From contig CAJNDS010000269.1 of the NCBI GenBank assembly GCA_905221605.1, positions 328,001 to 392,000 of the forward strand: a DNA stretch of 64,000 bases. Reading direction: 5' to 3'. Numbering within the stretch: position 1 is the stretch's first letter; each line of letters opens with the position of its first letter. This DNA is from Symbiodinium natans. Its lineage: Eukaryota; Sar; Dinophyceae; Suessiales; Symbiodiniaceae. The notes under the pieces are model-generated. The model made no database searches. It saw only the letters and a program-made list of their open reading frames with translations, and had not been told where the DNA came from. Of this stretch, positions 1 to 11,570 are shown piece by piece. Both the position numbers and the translations under genes were made by a program.

Positions 1-291
1 GATCCCTTTCCAGCAAATGGGAAGAGGGAGAAGCAAGAGGACTCACTGACCCTTTCCACGGTGCACAGCGCCAAGGGCCTGGAATGGGACGTGGTGTTCA
101 TCATGGGCGCGGATGACGATTTCAGGCCTTTCTCTCGCTTCGATTCTGAGGAGCTTCGGCGGCTGATCTACGTCGCCATCACTCGTGCCAAGCATTCTTT
201 GTACTTGACAAAGTCTCGGGGTCCCTTGACACGGCTGCTAGAGGACATCCCAGACCTGGAGGGGCTTGTTGACATGCACGAAGAGTGTTAA
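1..291 (+). CDS. UvrD/Rep-family helicase, C-terminal exon (5' partial)
   Basis: The frame is open from base 1 to the TAA at 289-291 (about 96 codons). It contains the last two conserved motifs of superfamily 1A helicases. TVHSAKGLEWDVVFI matches motif V (T.H.aKGLE...V). RRLIYVAITRAKHSLYL matches motif VI (eErRL.YVa.TRAk..L), whose arginine contacts the ATP gamma-phosphate. Proteins of this family are ATP-driven 3'-5' DNA translocases used in repair, recombination or replication restart. After motif VI only about 30 residues remain, so this is the true C-terminus. Motifs I to IV must lie upstream of the window. The first ~20 codons are charged and less conserved, so an exon start just before base 1 is possible. 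Family assignment is secure; which paralogue it is cannot be told. Confidence 0.85.
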   Translation, partial: DPFPANGKREKQEDSLTLSTVHSAKGLEWDVVFIMGADDDFRPFSRFDSEELRRLIYVAITRAKHSLYLTKSRGPLTRLLEDIPDLEGLVDMHEEC

Positions 292-863
292 AAGTGTGCA
301 TGCCGCCTGCCAGCATTCCCAAACCCAAAGAAAGAAACATCCTGCCGCGGCTCGGTGGTTCCCGTTTGGAGAGTGGAAGGTTCCATGATTCTTTGGGGGT
401 TCCTTCGTGTAGAAGACCAGAATATCAGGTCCCTTGTTGGGTGAAGAAGGATCCTATGATCTTGTTCAGGGGTTTTAAGTCACAGCCTAGGAACGGACGG
501 ATTCCCAGCCAGCCCAGTAGCCTTTAGTTCACTTCTGCGGAGGTCCCGTTGGCACTCCGGTCACCCAGCTACGTCCAGCTCCTCGTGGACACAGCATGCA
601 GGCACACGAGAGGGGTGGGGTGCCCTTCCATGTGAAGGTCCTCCTCTCCGTAGCCCAGTGTTGCTCCCCACCCACCCCCCCCTCCAAAAAAAAAAACAAC
701 AAATACACAAACAGAACAAAGACAATGCTTCTTACACAAATATGGAGGCTGGGCTGCCAAGCCTTCCTGGGCCTCAATGTTGCGGGCCCGTGTTTGGGGT
801 AGGTGCCCCCAAACCCGAATTGTAGGTAGCTTGCCATGGAAGGTGGTGTGCAGATTCTGTGTC
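292..863. other. Flank of the helicase gene, no gene seen
   Basis: No reading frame here has recognisable protein character. A homopolymer-rich stretch (C run then A run, about 665-697) is the only obvious landmark. It probably holds the 3' UTR and spacer after the helicase stop codon. Confidence 0.4.
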
Positions 864-976
864 CCTAAACCCTAAACCCTAAACCCTAAACCCTAAACCC
901 TAAACCCTAAACCCTAAACCCTGAACCCTGAACCCTGAACCCTGAACCCTAGACCCTCAACCCTCAACCCTCGACC

Positions 977-1022
<46 letters not shown>

Positions 1023-2425
1023 ACCCTAAACCCTAAACCCTAAACCCTAAACCCTAGCAGGTGCCCCCGGGGGCTGGCTGGATGCCTCCCTCGCCTTTGC
1101 AACCCTCCCAAGTCTACCGAAGTCTCCCCGCAGGCACGACCGGGGGCTTAGTAGGGGGTGCAGCGGGTTTAGGGTTTAGGGTTTAGGGTTTTCTGTTTAG
1201 GGTTTAGGGTTGAGGGTTTAGGGGGTAGGGTGGTGGCCTAGCTGAAAGGAACTGCACTTATTGCCCAAGTGCAAGACCCTAAGCCCTAAACTTTAAACCA
1301 CTGAGCCCCAAAACCCCCAACCCCAACACCCCAAAACCACCAAAAACCCTGCATCCTAGAACGTCTGCCCGAACGCTAAGCCTACCCCGGAACCCCACCC
1401 CTACGAGAGGGGGGTCCACGTGGAGGCCGGAGAGGGGGTCTTTCGGATTTTGGGTTCAGGGTTTTTGGGGTAGGGGTTGGGATGGTCCTTAATCGGGATA
1501 ATAGTAACCTCCTATTATAAGCTGGACTGTTAGTATAAGGGGGAGCATCCCAAGGTAGAGGGTTTAGAGGGTAGAGTTTTTGTTTGTTTTTTTTTTTTTT
1601 TTTTTTGTGTGTGTGGTGGGGCACAGAACCCGCAGGCAATTCGACTCCTCAGCTGGTCGCTTCGGTCCGGATCCCCAGCCAGCAAAGTGCAGCGATGGTC
1701 CCTGCAAACCCTACGGGGTATACGCCGTAGAAATCCTCAACCCTGAGCTCTCAGCCCTACGTATGCCCGAAGCCCTAAGCTCTCAGCCCTAAGCCCTAAG
1801 CCCTCAGCCCTAAGCCCTAAGCCACTAAGCAACCTTAAGCCCTAAGCCCTGAGCCGAGCACCCCTACAACGATGCCCATACGATTCGGAAGCCAGGCTGC
1901 GATCCGCTGTGTGGAAGCGAACCGCCCAAGAAGCCCTTCGAACTTCGAACTTAGTGCTTAGTGCCACTTAGAACTCGCAACCCTGAACCCTAAACCCTAA
2001 ACCCTAAACCCTAAACCCTAAACCCTAAACCCTTGTTAGCCCTCGACCTTTATCAGCCCTACGCGCCCCCCCTAAACCGTCAACCCTCAACCCTCAACCC
2101 TCAACCCTCGACCCTCAACCCTCAACCCTCAACCCGCAACCCTCAACCCTAAACCCTAAACCCTAACCCCCCCCACAACTTGGCCCGAGATCCTTGCCAC
2201 GCCGCGCCGCGAGAACTCGGCCAGTCCCTGGCGTCAGAGGCCCAGCGAGGCTGGGATCCGGGGAAAGGCAGTTCTCCAATTCAGGGTTTGTGTTGGGTGT
2301 GGAGGGTTTAGGGTTTAGGGTTTGGGGTTTACGGTTTGGAGTTTGGGGTTTAGGGTTTATGGTTTGGTGTTTGGGGTTTAGGGACTAGGGTTTGGGGTTG
2401 GAGGTTTAGGGGTTGAGGGTGTAGG
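864..2425. repeat. Telomeric-type repeat mosaic, both orientations
   Basis: Blocks of CCCTAAA (864-930, 1025-1057, 1980-2035, 2148-2165) alternate with the variants CCCTGAA, CCCTCAA, CCCTCGA and CCCTAAG. TTTAGGG blocks on the same strand lie at 1169-1217 and about 2300-2420. A 20-base T run sits at about 1587-1606. One short region, about 2190-2283, is open and could be an exon ending at GTTTGTG, but its frame cannot be settled. Confidence 0.8.
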
Positions 2426-4890
2426 CCTTCATTTGGGGAGTTCGCTTATTCATGGTCCCTACGTTTCGGGGGTCATCTAGGAAGTTCTCCGCAACGCGGA
2501 GAACTGACCTTAGAAGGGGCTTGATTTTAAGGGGGTCTTAGGAGGAATGCGCCGCAAAAAGAGAGAAAATGCTCTGTGAATCAGTCTACAGGTGCTTGCA
2601 TTGTCCCTTAGTAGCATGGTCCCTCACCTTCGTCAAAGGGTTCTGAAGTAAGGGCCCTCCCTTGGGTTTTATAGGGTGTATAAAGGCAAGTATGTAAGGG
2701 GCCCCTGTGTAAGGGCCCATACTAAGGAACCATTCAGGGGCCAGTGTTCATGTTGCTTTAATGGGGTTGCCCCCCCCCCCCCTCCTCCAAATCCATCCCA
2801 GGACCATTTTGTTCGCAAAACGGGTGAGCCTGCGAGCCGAAATCTGACATGAGAAGGAGATGTGGGCCCTTCATCCTCGCATCATCTTGTTTGCGGATAA
2901 GTGTGGCCTGCCCACCCCCCCCCCCCCACCACCCGAGACCTTCGTGCATCGTGCCATGATGAAGTCGGCAAGCACAAAACATCGAAGAACGCACAACACC
3001 GGCGGCTCTTCTCCCATTTGCAGCCAGACATCTCAACAGACCAACAGGATGGCCCCCCAACGGAGAGCACAACATCCACAGATGTACCCGAATACCCGGT
3101 TGCAGGGACGTGAACTCAAGCGGGACCTTCTCTCTGAACTCTTTTAAAGGCGACCACTGTTTACGCAGTCCTCTGGGTCACCCCGAAACCAGCATGAGCG
3201 CAACATCCAAGGAAGGAAGTCACGCTTTTCACACTGTTTGTGCACTTTTTATAGCGCGATTTGGTGACATGCTTCTTTTTTGGGGGGGAGGGGGTGGGGA
3301 GGGGGTTGCGCATGTTTTCACATTTTTCAACGAAGCTGTGGAGCAAAAGCACCCCTAGGATTCATCAGAAGATGAAGCCACATGGCTTTAAACTATCCAA
3401 CCTCTGGCCCGTTTGCATCCCCCGAGCTTTCACACACCTCCCCCCCCCCCATTTCATGAATGCCATCTTCGCGGCGTTGCAGGTCTTTGCAGCACGGCCG
3501 TCAGGCCCGTTCAGAGCTTCGGGACACGTGTGTAGTGTTCCGACTTTAGAGTTGTGGATTTGGCAGCTTGAGTTTCTTGAAGGTTCACACGTACTTCCAA
3601 CTTGCTTCCAACTAGCGTCTTAAGGGAACTCGGGGTATTACACTCGGAGCATAGCTGCAGGTATACTTGGGTTGTACGTGCACAACGCACCTCCTAGTTC
3701 TTGGCACAGTTTCAGCCCGTGTGGACAGGATTGGAGGTAGCCCCCTTGTTGCGCTGTTGAGGCATGCCGAACCATCCGGGCCATCTCATCACGCCACGAG
3801 GGGCTTTCGGTGCCCAGATGATGCCAGCGGCCGGGTGCCCCAAAAGATGTGATGCCTCAGCCTCACGTCGCCAGCATGTGGCCGAAGTGTGCCCCAAGGT
3901 TCATATCGTGAACTAGGGGCAAGCTTTGCCAATGTGCATGCGCCCAGCACGGAGAAGGCACCCTTCGAAATGTGCCTGTAGTTACCCAGCCGGGAGCATT
4001 GCAAGCTTGCCGAATACGTGTCCGGAGCATCGAAGAACACGTGCTTGCTTTCTGGAATGGACTCCCCTACCACCGAACGTGGTCAGACGTGGTCTAGGCA
4101 GCTGCCAACCGAGATGTGCCTTGATACAGCGAACATCTGGCGGGGGCTGTCTGGTTGTGAGATAGGGACCCCTGACAGAAGGGTCCTTTTGAATCTTTTT
4201 CACCCTGTAGCCTCGCGTGCACTGCTTGGCACTGTGCGCATTTAGTGCACCCCGGGGGGTGACATGGTCGTTCCACGGAGCCTCTGCAGACATGTCGACT
4301 CGAAGACGCTCCCCCGTCTGGTGCATGTCGGGCGAGCAAGGGCTGGCAGAGTTTAGGATTCTGAATGCGGTAGACTTCGTGGCGTGTAAGCAGCAAACTC
4401 TCAGAATGCTGTAGAAGAAGTCGGCGCGTCACGTCCCACGCCCTGATGCAGCCCCTCGTAGTGCAGTCGCGTGCGACCAGGTTGGTGAACCCGAGTTTTT
4501 TCCGTGACATCAGACCAGACAACACTGAGATCATGTCATACGCCAACCTGCAGCATGCAAGAGGTTCTGAATCCGGAACCGGTGACTCAACCGACATCGT
4601 CTAGCTCTCTCGACGCCATCTGAATGCTTGCAAAATGCTTGCGACATGGGCCACCTGATCATTCACGAGCTGGCTGGCTTGTACAGTAGCGCGTCTGAAT
4701 CCTTCTATCCCCTATCATGCTACAGAAACGATGTAATAACGCAATGAGATAGGACAGAAAATGCATCAGCTTGACAATCCACCAGCGACCGGGGCTCGAG
4801 GGTGCGCCACGACAGGCTGCGTGCAGGTAGCCATGGCGCCCGCCCCGCCCGAGGCCGCCGTGGCGTGCCTTGGAGCAGAGGGGGGGGGAG
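2426..4890. other. Stretch without recognisable gene
   Basis: Several C or G homopolymer runs (about 2769-2782, 2916-2931, 3282-3304) are present, but no telomeric block of note. Open frames up to 167 codons occur on both strands, overlap each other and show no motif or splice context I trust. I would leave it unannotated. Confidence 0.4.
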
Positions 4891-5110
4891 AGAGTGGGGG
4901 GGTTGGGGTTTAGGGTTTGGGGTCTTTAAGGTTTGGGGTTTAAGGTTTGGGGGTAGTTTAGGGTTTAGGGCGTCCGAAAATAAGGGAAAGTTTTTTGGTT
5001 GGTGGACAAGGGTTAGGGGTATTTTGCAAGTATGGTAATGTCGCCCCTTTTGCCGCAACGTCAGGCAACCAGATGTCCCCCGCTTAAAACCCCCTTGCCG
5101 CTCTCTCAAG
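4891..5110. repeat. Degenerate TTTAGGG block
   Basis: From about 4905 to 4972 the plus strand carries degenerate G-strand telomeric units (GGGTTTAGGGTTTGGGG and relatives), directly after a G run at 4872-4885. The rest is spacer leading to the candidate exon at 5116. Confidence 0.6.
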
Positions 5111-5115
5111 CTCAG

Positions 5116-5190
5116 GCCATCCGACTTTATGGCGGCCTGTGCCGAGTGCGAAGAAGGCCCCGGCGCATGCTTGAGGCGTGCGTTGGTTGA
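5116..5190 (+). CDS. Candidate terminal exon, unknown protein
   Basis: A CTCAG acceptor at 5111-5115 is followed by an open frame starting AIRLYGGLCRVRRR and ending ACVG at a TGA (5188-5190). The composition is basic and protein-like. No family is recognised. Support is acceptor plus reading frame only. Confidence 0.3.
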   Translation, partial: AIRLYGGLCRVRRRPRRMLEACVG

Positions 5191-6621
5191 CTAGGGCTTT
5201 AGGATTCGACCTCCTACTCGCTTGCAAACGCAAAACATGCAACACTTTATGCGAAGTTGCTGAATGGACTTGGGAGGCTGCAGTTGTTTGTCTAAAGCAA
5301 GCCGGTGGTGGGGGCGCATGGAAAACCATGGGAAAGAATGCACACCTCTTTTCCTCGATGTTGCGCAGGCTTCTCCGTCCCCCTGGGTGTTTTGGGGTTT
5401 TTAGGTTTTTTTTTTGACCTCATCACTAACCATCCGGCACAAGAGGGCATCGAGGCAACATATGCTGTAGCATACTAGAAGAAGAGTTGGTAGGGTAGGG
5501 GTTGTAGTAGTGGGGGCAGAGGATCATTACGCGGGATTGGAGTCGAGACTTCCCCACTAAACTCCGGAGACTCCTCAAACCCAAGACAAAACCCTAAACC
5601 CCTGAACCCTACAAATCCCCCTAAACCCTAAACCCCGAAACCCTAAACCCTAGACCCTAAACCGGAAACCCCAAGCCCAACAAAAAGAGGGCGGCCGCAA
5701 CGGCTCCGTGTGCTTCTGGCCTCTGGCTCTGGCCTCCGGCAGCTTGGCCTTTGGGGGTTAGGGTTTAGGGTTCATGGGGCGTACTCATCAGTAAGGGTTC
5801 TAGGATTTAGGGTCATAACTGGTTGTAGGAGTCCGACACCCTAAACCATAATTGGTTGTAGACTTACCTTAGGGTACGTACAAGCCCACGTATAAACATC
5901 CATGGACCTGCAGGTCGTCTTGGGGGGGGGAGGGGGGGGGGCAGGGTTAAGGGTTCATGGGTTAGGGGTTGAGGATGCTAGCGCTTCCGGATTTTGGGCT
6001 TTTTTAGAGGTGTTTTTTTTGTTAGGGTTTTGGGTTTTGGGTGCTGGGGTGTTGGGGTTTTAGGGTTGGGGAGGGGGCTAAGCTGTTGGAGTTTTAAACT
6101 GCAGGGTTTGGGGCTCTTGGGGCCTGTCGGGCTCGTAGGGTTCATGGGCACCATAGAACGAGTTCTGCGAATACATGCGGAGGCAGCGAGCAACAGACTG
6201 ACCAGAAACAAGGACATCAAAAATGTACGTATAGGAAGCGCCAAGGCACGAAACACATCAACTGCCAGAAAGAAGTAAGGACACACAGAAAGGCAGAGCG
6301 TTCACCGAACGAAACGTATACGGCATTATATGGTCAGTGCTCAACATTATTATTACGGACCGCCCTTACACATAGTAACCCCAACAGGAACCCCAATTTA
6401 GAGAATCCCCGTTACGCAAATGTAAATCAATAGACAACCTGCAGTCGCGCAGTTGAACTTTCCGGGTTTGGAGGGCCCAACATCTCCCGAAGTTTCGTGT
6501 TTAGGGTTTAGGGCTTGGCCATTTTAGCAAAAGCCGTGAATGCTTGCCCCCACGGGCATCAGCCGGTCCCTGTGCTTGCGCAGTCCTGTCCCACAACCCC
6601 CCTTTTGCTTCCTACAAAAAG
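5191..6621. other. Intron or spacer with telomeric fragments
   Basis: C-strand telomeric units lie at 5586-5672. Short G-strand fragments occur at 5755-5775, 5940-6070 and 6495-6515. A G run sits at 5921-5941. An open frame on each strand spans about 5980-6285, but neither looks like a conserved protein. Confidence 0.5.
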
Positions 6622-6777
6622 GTACACATGCTCTCAAAACAGCCTCGTCGGACCGTTCTGTTTGCAGCTTCGGGGGCCCCGCAGGCCTGGATAATCCATC
6701 TGCCCTCCCTCACACAAGTTCGTCTTGGAAGCTTGGACTTCCATGCGCCTGTACCTTGGGTACATGGGCTTACCTGA
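6622..6777 (+). CDS. Candidate exon, unknown protein
   Basis: After an AAAAAG acceptor at 6616-6621 the frame reads VHMLSKQPRRTVLFAASG and runs to a TGA at 6775-6777, 51 residues in all. The middle is hydrophobic and protein-like (SGAPQAWIIHLPSL). The CCCTAAA block at 6790-6915 follows at once. No family is recognised. Confidence 0.28.
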   Translation, partial: VHMLSKQPRRTVLFAASGAPQAWIIHLPSLTQVRLGSLDFHAPVPWVHGLT

Positions 6778-6789
6778 ACCCTCAGCTCA

Positions 6790-7135
6790 ACCCACCCGAA
6801 GCCCTAAACCCTAAGCCCAACACCCTAAACCCTAAACCCTAAACCCTAAACCCGAAACCCTAAACCCTAAACCCTAAACCCGAAACCCTAAACCCGAAAC
6901 CCGAAACCCGAAACCCAGGATCGAGGGCGCTTCTCCCCTGGCCGCTGCGGTGGCGCTGACGGCCCCAGCTGCTTTGCGTGAAGTGCTGGCAGCCCTGAGG
7001 CCATGGCGATCCCACGGCTGACCCTAAACCCGAAACCCGAAACCCTGAACCCTGAACCCTAAACCCTAAACCCTGAACCCTGAACCCTGAACCCTAAACC
7101 CGAAGCCCTAAGCCCTAAACCCTAAACCCGAAACC
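6790..7135. repeat. CCCTAAA/CCCGAAA arrays flanking an ankyrin exon
   Basis: C-strand telomeric repeats occur at about 6800-6917 and 7021-7135. The variant CCCGAAA is repeated in the last units before the exon at 6919, and the units CCCTGAA and CCCTAAG are mixed in afterwards. The exon between them starts at AACCCAG, one step away from a plain repeat unit. Confidence 0.85.
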
Positions 7136-8560
7136 TTCAGGCCCTTAAATCCCAGAGTTGGTAATGGCTTCTTGGGGTTGAGGGCTTCCCCGACCACAAC
7201 AGTTTCGCACGCCAGGAAGGAAGTCCCACATTCTGCATGCTTTTGAGGGCCCCTAGTTGCAGTTGTTTTGTAGGAGCACTACTCGGCATGTGCTCGCCCT
7301 GTGGGGGCATCTGCTCTGCCGACCTGCGAATCTTCGGCAAGCCATAAAGGGCCAAAGCTCCCCCGCACCACTTGAACCCCTAAACCCCAAACCCTAACAC
7401 ACACACACAGGCATCACCCTCATAGTGCTCCCCATGTACCCTTATTATCCTTTCATTCCCTGTAATTCCCTTCCAATTCCCCTCTTAATTCCCCTTTTGA
7501 ACTCCCCCCTGAAAGTCACCCATCCCTCCAAAGCGCCTCGCCAGGCCTTTGGCTCCCAGCCTCGACGCCTTGGATGCCCAGGGCCACGCGCCCCTCCACG
7601 CGGCCGCGGAGCTGGGCTGCGCCGGCTGCGTGCAGGCGCTGTGCCTCGGGCCAGCCCGGGGGCTGTTGGTTGAGGGTTTAGGGTTTTATAGGGTTTGGGG
7701 GTTAGGGTTTGGGGTTTGGGGTTTAGGGTCGTGTAGGGTTTAGGGTTTAGGATTCGAATGATTGTGAGAATGCGACTCTGGTTCTTCTCAATCGTTGTTT
7801 ATTTGTTCTGAGCTTTCGGGCAGGTTGAGGGGGGCTGCGGGCTTGAGAAGGGGGGGGGGGCGTTGGGCTGTTTCTGATAGCTTTCGGACCCTAAGACCCT
7901 AAACCCTAAAACCGAAAACCCTAAACCCTAAACCCTAAACCCTAAACACTAAACACTAAACCCTAAACCCTCAGCCCTCAGCCCTAAACCCTAAACCCTA
8001 AACCCTAAACCCAAACCCGAATGGTGAAGGCACGACAGGGCTTTAGACCCTTTTGGGGTTCCCCAACCTGCACTGTAGCGAAGAGCCGAGGCTGTGGGCG
8101 CGAGCCGACTGTGCACGGCACACGGAGGATGCCAGCTATCAGCTTGGCCAAATGCTCGGGGCTCAGCGGCAAGTTGGTGTCCCGAGACCTTGCATCACGC
8201 GTTGCCCCCTGGCCAGGACCACGGTATACAACGAGGCTCGGGTCGCCCGAAACGTTCGCAATCGCAGGAGGGGGGGGAGGGGGGGGAGGGGGGGGAGGGG
8301 AGTGAGACAAAAACAGCTTGGATCTGCAAGGGCGGGCGGACAGCCCTGCACATCGCTGCCTGCTCGGGCAAGGAGGACGTTGTCGAGAAGTTGCTTGAAG
8401 CAGGCAGGGCCGGAGGCCGACTTTGCAAGAATGGCGGGCTATGGCTGCGTGCTGCGCAGGTGGTCCCAGCCTCCGCGAACAGCGAGACAGCTTCGGCATG
8501 CGGGCCTGCGACTTGGCAGAGGACCGTCGACCGGAGTTGGAGGAGCAGCATGTCTGCCCA
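6919..8560 (+). CDS. Ankyrin-repeat protein, exon cluster
   Basis: Four plus-strand exons look like parts of one ankyrin gene: 6919-7021 (SPLAAAVALTAPAALREVL), 7545 to about 7669 (GHAPLHAAAELGCAG), 8331-8403 (GRTALHIAACSGKEDVVE) and 8460 to about 8555 (DSFGMRACDLAEDR). GxTALHxAA...G...VV..LL is the ankyrin helix-turn-helix signature. Ankyrin repeats are protein-binding modules, so no specific role follows. The third and fourth exons join in frame through a GC-AG intron of only 56 bp (8404-8459), giving KLLEAGGPSLREQ. The second exon ends at GTTGAGGG, where a telomeric block begins. After about 8555 the frame is unclear: another frame (PLLQEQVALAAVAQL) continues to a TAG at 8670-8672, so a further small intron or a frameshift is likely. 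Confidence 0.65.
7671..8330. repeat. Ankyrin-gene intron with G-strand then C-strand repeats
   Basis: The intron opens with TTTAGGG-type units (7671-7750). G runs follow at 7850-7860. It continues with CCCTAAA units (7888-8012). A (GGGGGGA)n run at 8268-8302 precedes the GCAAG acceptor at 8326-8330. The first and last repeat blocks are complementary. Confidence 0.7.
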
Positions 8561-8850
8561 AACTTTTTGGGAGCCTCTCCTGCAGGAGCAAGTTGCTCTG
8601 GCGGCGGTTGCGCAGCTTCCCCGACACCAGCGCGTGCTAGAGCTTCTGGGGGGTCGGATGCTCAGAAGCTAGCCGTAAAGGGTCCATGTACCCATACGAT
8701 ACATACTTGGGCCCTAGAGCTGCTGCGGAGGCAATGGGAACCCCTTTTTCAGGCCCAAGTTTTTCATTTACGCCAGCATAGACCCCAAACAGTGGGAGAC
8801 CACATGGGGACACGAAGAGCTTCATGGGAAAAACTCCAGACGCCACCCGC

Positions 8851-8970
8851 GTACTACGTTTGTACGACAAAAGTCGACGTTCGAGCCACCACAGCTCCGG
8901 ACGTCTCGGCATACTACGTTTGTACTACAAAAGTCGACTTTCGAGCCACCAGAGCTCCGCATGTCCTCCA
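8851..8970. repeat. 60-bp direct duplication
   Basis: TACTACGTTTGTAC(G/T)ACAAAAG and the following GTCGA(C)(G/T)TTCGAGCCACCA occur at 8852 and again at 8912 with few differences, a period of 60 bp. Confidence 0.85.
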
Positions 8971-8979
8971 ACAATACCA

Positions 8980-9185
8980 TACAACGCCAAAAGCGGCGAC
9001 AGCTTCGCATTTCGCGAACCTCGACGTCCAAAAGCAACGACCGTTTCGCATTTCGCGAACCGCCACGTCCACAAGCGACGACAGCTTCGCATTTCGCGAA
9101 CCCAGACGTCGAAGAGCGGACAGTGTGGCATTTCGCGAACCCGACGTTCAAAAGTGATCACAGTTTCGCATTTCGCGAACCCCCA
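8980..9185. repeat. 40-bp satellite with TTCGCGAA palindrome
   Basis: The core GCATTTCGCGAAC occurs five times, starting at 9007, 9048, 9089, 9128 and 9168. The spacing is 41, 41, 39 and 40 bp. Spacers share GACGTCNAAAAGNGA. Each core contains the 8-bp palindrome TTCGCGAA. Because the period is not a multiple of three and stops are rare, long open frames run through it on both strands. I regard them as by-products. Confidence 0.85.
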
Positions 9186-9997
9186 CGCCAACAGAGGATG
9201 GCGATGCGCACGGCGCACGGCTCCGAGGCGGGAGCGCGATTTGCAACATCGCGAATTGCAAATCCCTTCAGTCTGGACACACGCAGCGAACCCATGCAAC
9301 TGCACGAAACGCAGGGTTCCACGCGGCTGCCACGTTTTCGTGACGCGATGCAAGCCGGGAAAGATGCTCGGGACCTGGGCGGAGTGCATTTTCGCCCATA
9401 CGCACCACGAAATGCCATGGGGCCTAGGCGAGAGCGCGACAGCATCCACGAAGCCGAAAGCACAGAGTATGTTTCGAGGCCCAGTCGGGGACACCGCCCG
9501 CGTTGTTGTAAAAGTAGGATTTCCGTCCCGAATGCAAGTTCCGCTCGGCAAATAGCTCGCGCGTGTACCCGCGGGCGTTTCGCGTGCGATCGCACAACTC
9601 GATCTAATCGTCCTTCATTTTTAATGTGAGGATCCCTAGTGTTGGCGCACTACATGGGTACCCGGACCCGCCCGAACGACTGGTGCGGAGGTGGGCGGGA
9701 CCCCGCGCTGGCGGCCGAAGAAGCCTGCGTCTCAACATGAGGGGTTGATCTAGAGGTCCTTTTGGGAGATTAGGTTATGAGAAATGCAGGTTAACTTTGG
9801 CAGAGTATTGTCCTGTCAATACAGCTATGGGCAGTTCATGGCAGCACTTCGAGCTATTGCTCCTTTTGCCGGGGCCTTCTGTTCAGGGTACCCAAGAAAG
9901 GGCTCAGAATTTAGAACCCGTAGCCCTAAACCTCAACCCGAAACCCTAAAGAAGCGCACCCCCCGAAGCTGCTCTTTGGCATTCTTTGGCCTTCCAG
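9186..9997. other. Spacer, open but unassigned
   Basis: From the satellite to about 9629 one plus-strand frame stays open (…GKDARDLGGVHFRPYAPRN…), basic and without a recognised domain. Opposite-strand frames overlap it. I do not call it. Short C-strand telomeric fragments lie at about 9925-9955. Confidence 0.35.
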
Positions 9998-10080
9998 GCC
10001 CGCCGGCGTCGCCAAGGGCGGCTGGCAGAGCTGCGTCGGCGAGTTAGCGAGAAGCAGGCCCGCAGAGTTGAAAGTTGGAG
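9998..10080 (+). CDS. Short basic helical exon
   Basis: A TTCCAG acceptor (9992-9997) opens a frame reading ARRRRQGRLAELRRRVSEKQ and ending at a GAG|GTTGCC donor. Arginine, glutamate and glutamine in this order suggest a helix or coiled coil. The gene and family are unknown. The intron that follows begins with a G run of about 19 bases (10088-10106). Confidence 0.45.
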
Positions 10081-11570
10081 GTTGCCGGGGGGGGGGGGGG
10101 GGGGGAGGGCTTGAATCGACCTATATATATATATATAATCATATATATATATATGAGCCCGGAACCTTTAGGGTTTATTTAGCATAGAGTTTTTCTTTTC
10201 TCTTTAAACTACCTAATATAAATATTTTCAGAATAGCTGCTACCTACGAGCCTTCGGGTATTCTCTACAACACAAAACCCAAGGATTAGAGCCTAGACTG
10301 AGGCTCTCCTTGTTTGAAGTCCACCCTAAACCTACTCTAGCCTTAGACTCTAGCCACGCAGCGCGGTGAGCACAGCCGCTTTTAGCCTAAAGGAAACATA
10401 GGCTCATCACCCTAATCTTTATTCTATGGTTTAGGTTTTAAGGTTCAGAGTAGAACCTATAGCAGACAGTAAAGCAAATGCGCGTAGACAATGCCGTCAA
10501 GGAAATAAGTTTCCTCAGCCAAGGCGTGCTCCGGTAGGGCATCCTCACTGGAGATCTGAATCCCGTAAGGTGGCGTCATGGTGGACATAAGAACCAAAGA
10601 TCTCAGATCAAATGACTGCAGGAATCCGAAACCCTAAACTCTAAACCATAAACCCTATACCCTTCATATATTGAGAAGCAAGCCAAAGAAGAGCTTCTCA
10701 AACATTTTTGCGCTGGCCGCATCAAGGTGTTTCCAGCCCCCTCATCACATCACCTGGGTGAGGTGATTTGGATCTTCGGGCCTTCTTGAGGTAGGGTTTA
10801 GCGTTTAGTATTTGTTTCATAGAGCCTTAAGGGGTTTAAGGGTCGGTATGCAACCCAGGGTCCCTTGATACTCCGCACTAGTCATTTAGGGTTTAGGTTT
10901 TAGGGTTTAGGGTTTAGGGCTTTACTTAGCTTGTGCTTTGTCAAGCTGAAACTCTAAGGCTGGAGCTGGAAACCCCTCGGCCGTAATTCAACCCCTAAAT
11001 CCTCAGCTCTACACCATAAACCCTTAATCCTTAAACCCCTAAATCCGAAACCCTAGCCCTAAACCCGAAACCCTAAACCCTAAACCTCACACAGCCGCGG
11101 CACTTCTCCGAGCGCCGGCGGCGCAGGTGATACTCTCTGTTTCGCCTAGTTTGCTGACGAGGGAGCTTGCGCTTCGGGTTTAGGGTTTAGGGTCAAGGAG
11201 ACTTATGGGTCAACGCATTCAACTCGAGCAGCATCGTACTCCACAAGACACCATTAAAAAAATGAGCCTCCACGGTGACTCCTGGAGCACTCGCCGCATC
11301 CTCCTGTCAATGATGAGTTCAGGGCGCTATGCGAGACAGCTTATGCCATATGCTCCAGCGGTCCCTCGCAGCCAGAACAAGTTGACTGGTGTTTTGTTGG
11401 GCACCTTTGCGCATAAGCTTTGAACGCAAGACTTTCTCGCTCAGAAAACTCATTTCGAGTCTCCGGCCGCAACTATTCCGCCAGCAGCAGCAGAGCCGTC
11501 CTGACAGAGTTTGCATAGGACTACTACTTTTCTGAGTTCTGATTAGTGTATCTGACAAGCCGATGCACAT
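10081..11570. other. Non-coding stretch
   Basis: It holds a G run, two (TA)n runs at 10121-10155, AT-rich DNA, and telomeric fragments at 10893-10920, about 11040-11085 and 11176-11192. A 72-codon frame at 11205-11423 has no recognised motif. Confidence 0.5.

Noticed and set aside
1-291. Bacterial contamination suggested by the UvrD-like exon
   Set aside because: The exon is continuous with telomere-rich eukaryotic sequence and UvrD-type helicases occur in protists.
864-1057. A chromosome end
   Set aside because: Telomeric repeats occur throughout the window in both orientations and next to exons, so these are interstitial.
4094-4597. 167-codon minus-strand frame
   Set aside because: No motif, odd composition, overlapped by other frames; chance open frame in GC-balanced DNA.
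8423-9629. Frames of 208-244 codons through the 40-bp satellite on both strands
   Set aside because: Overlapping open frames on both strands reflect a stop-poor repeat, not a conserved protein.
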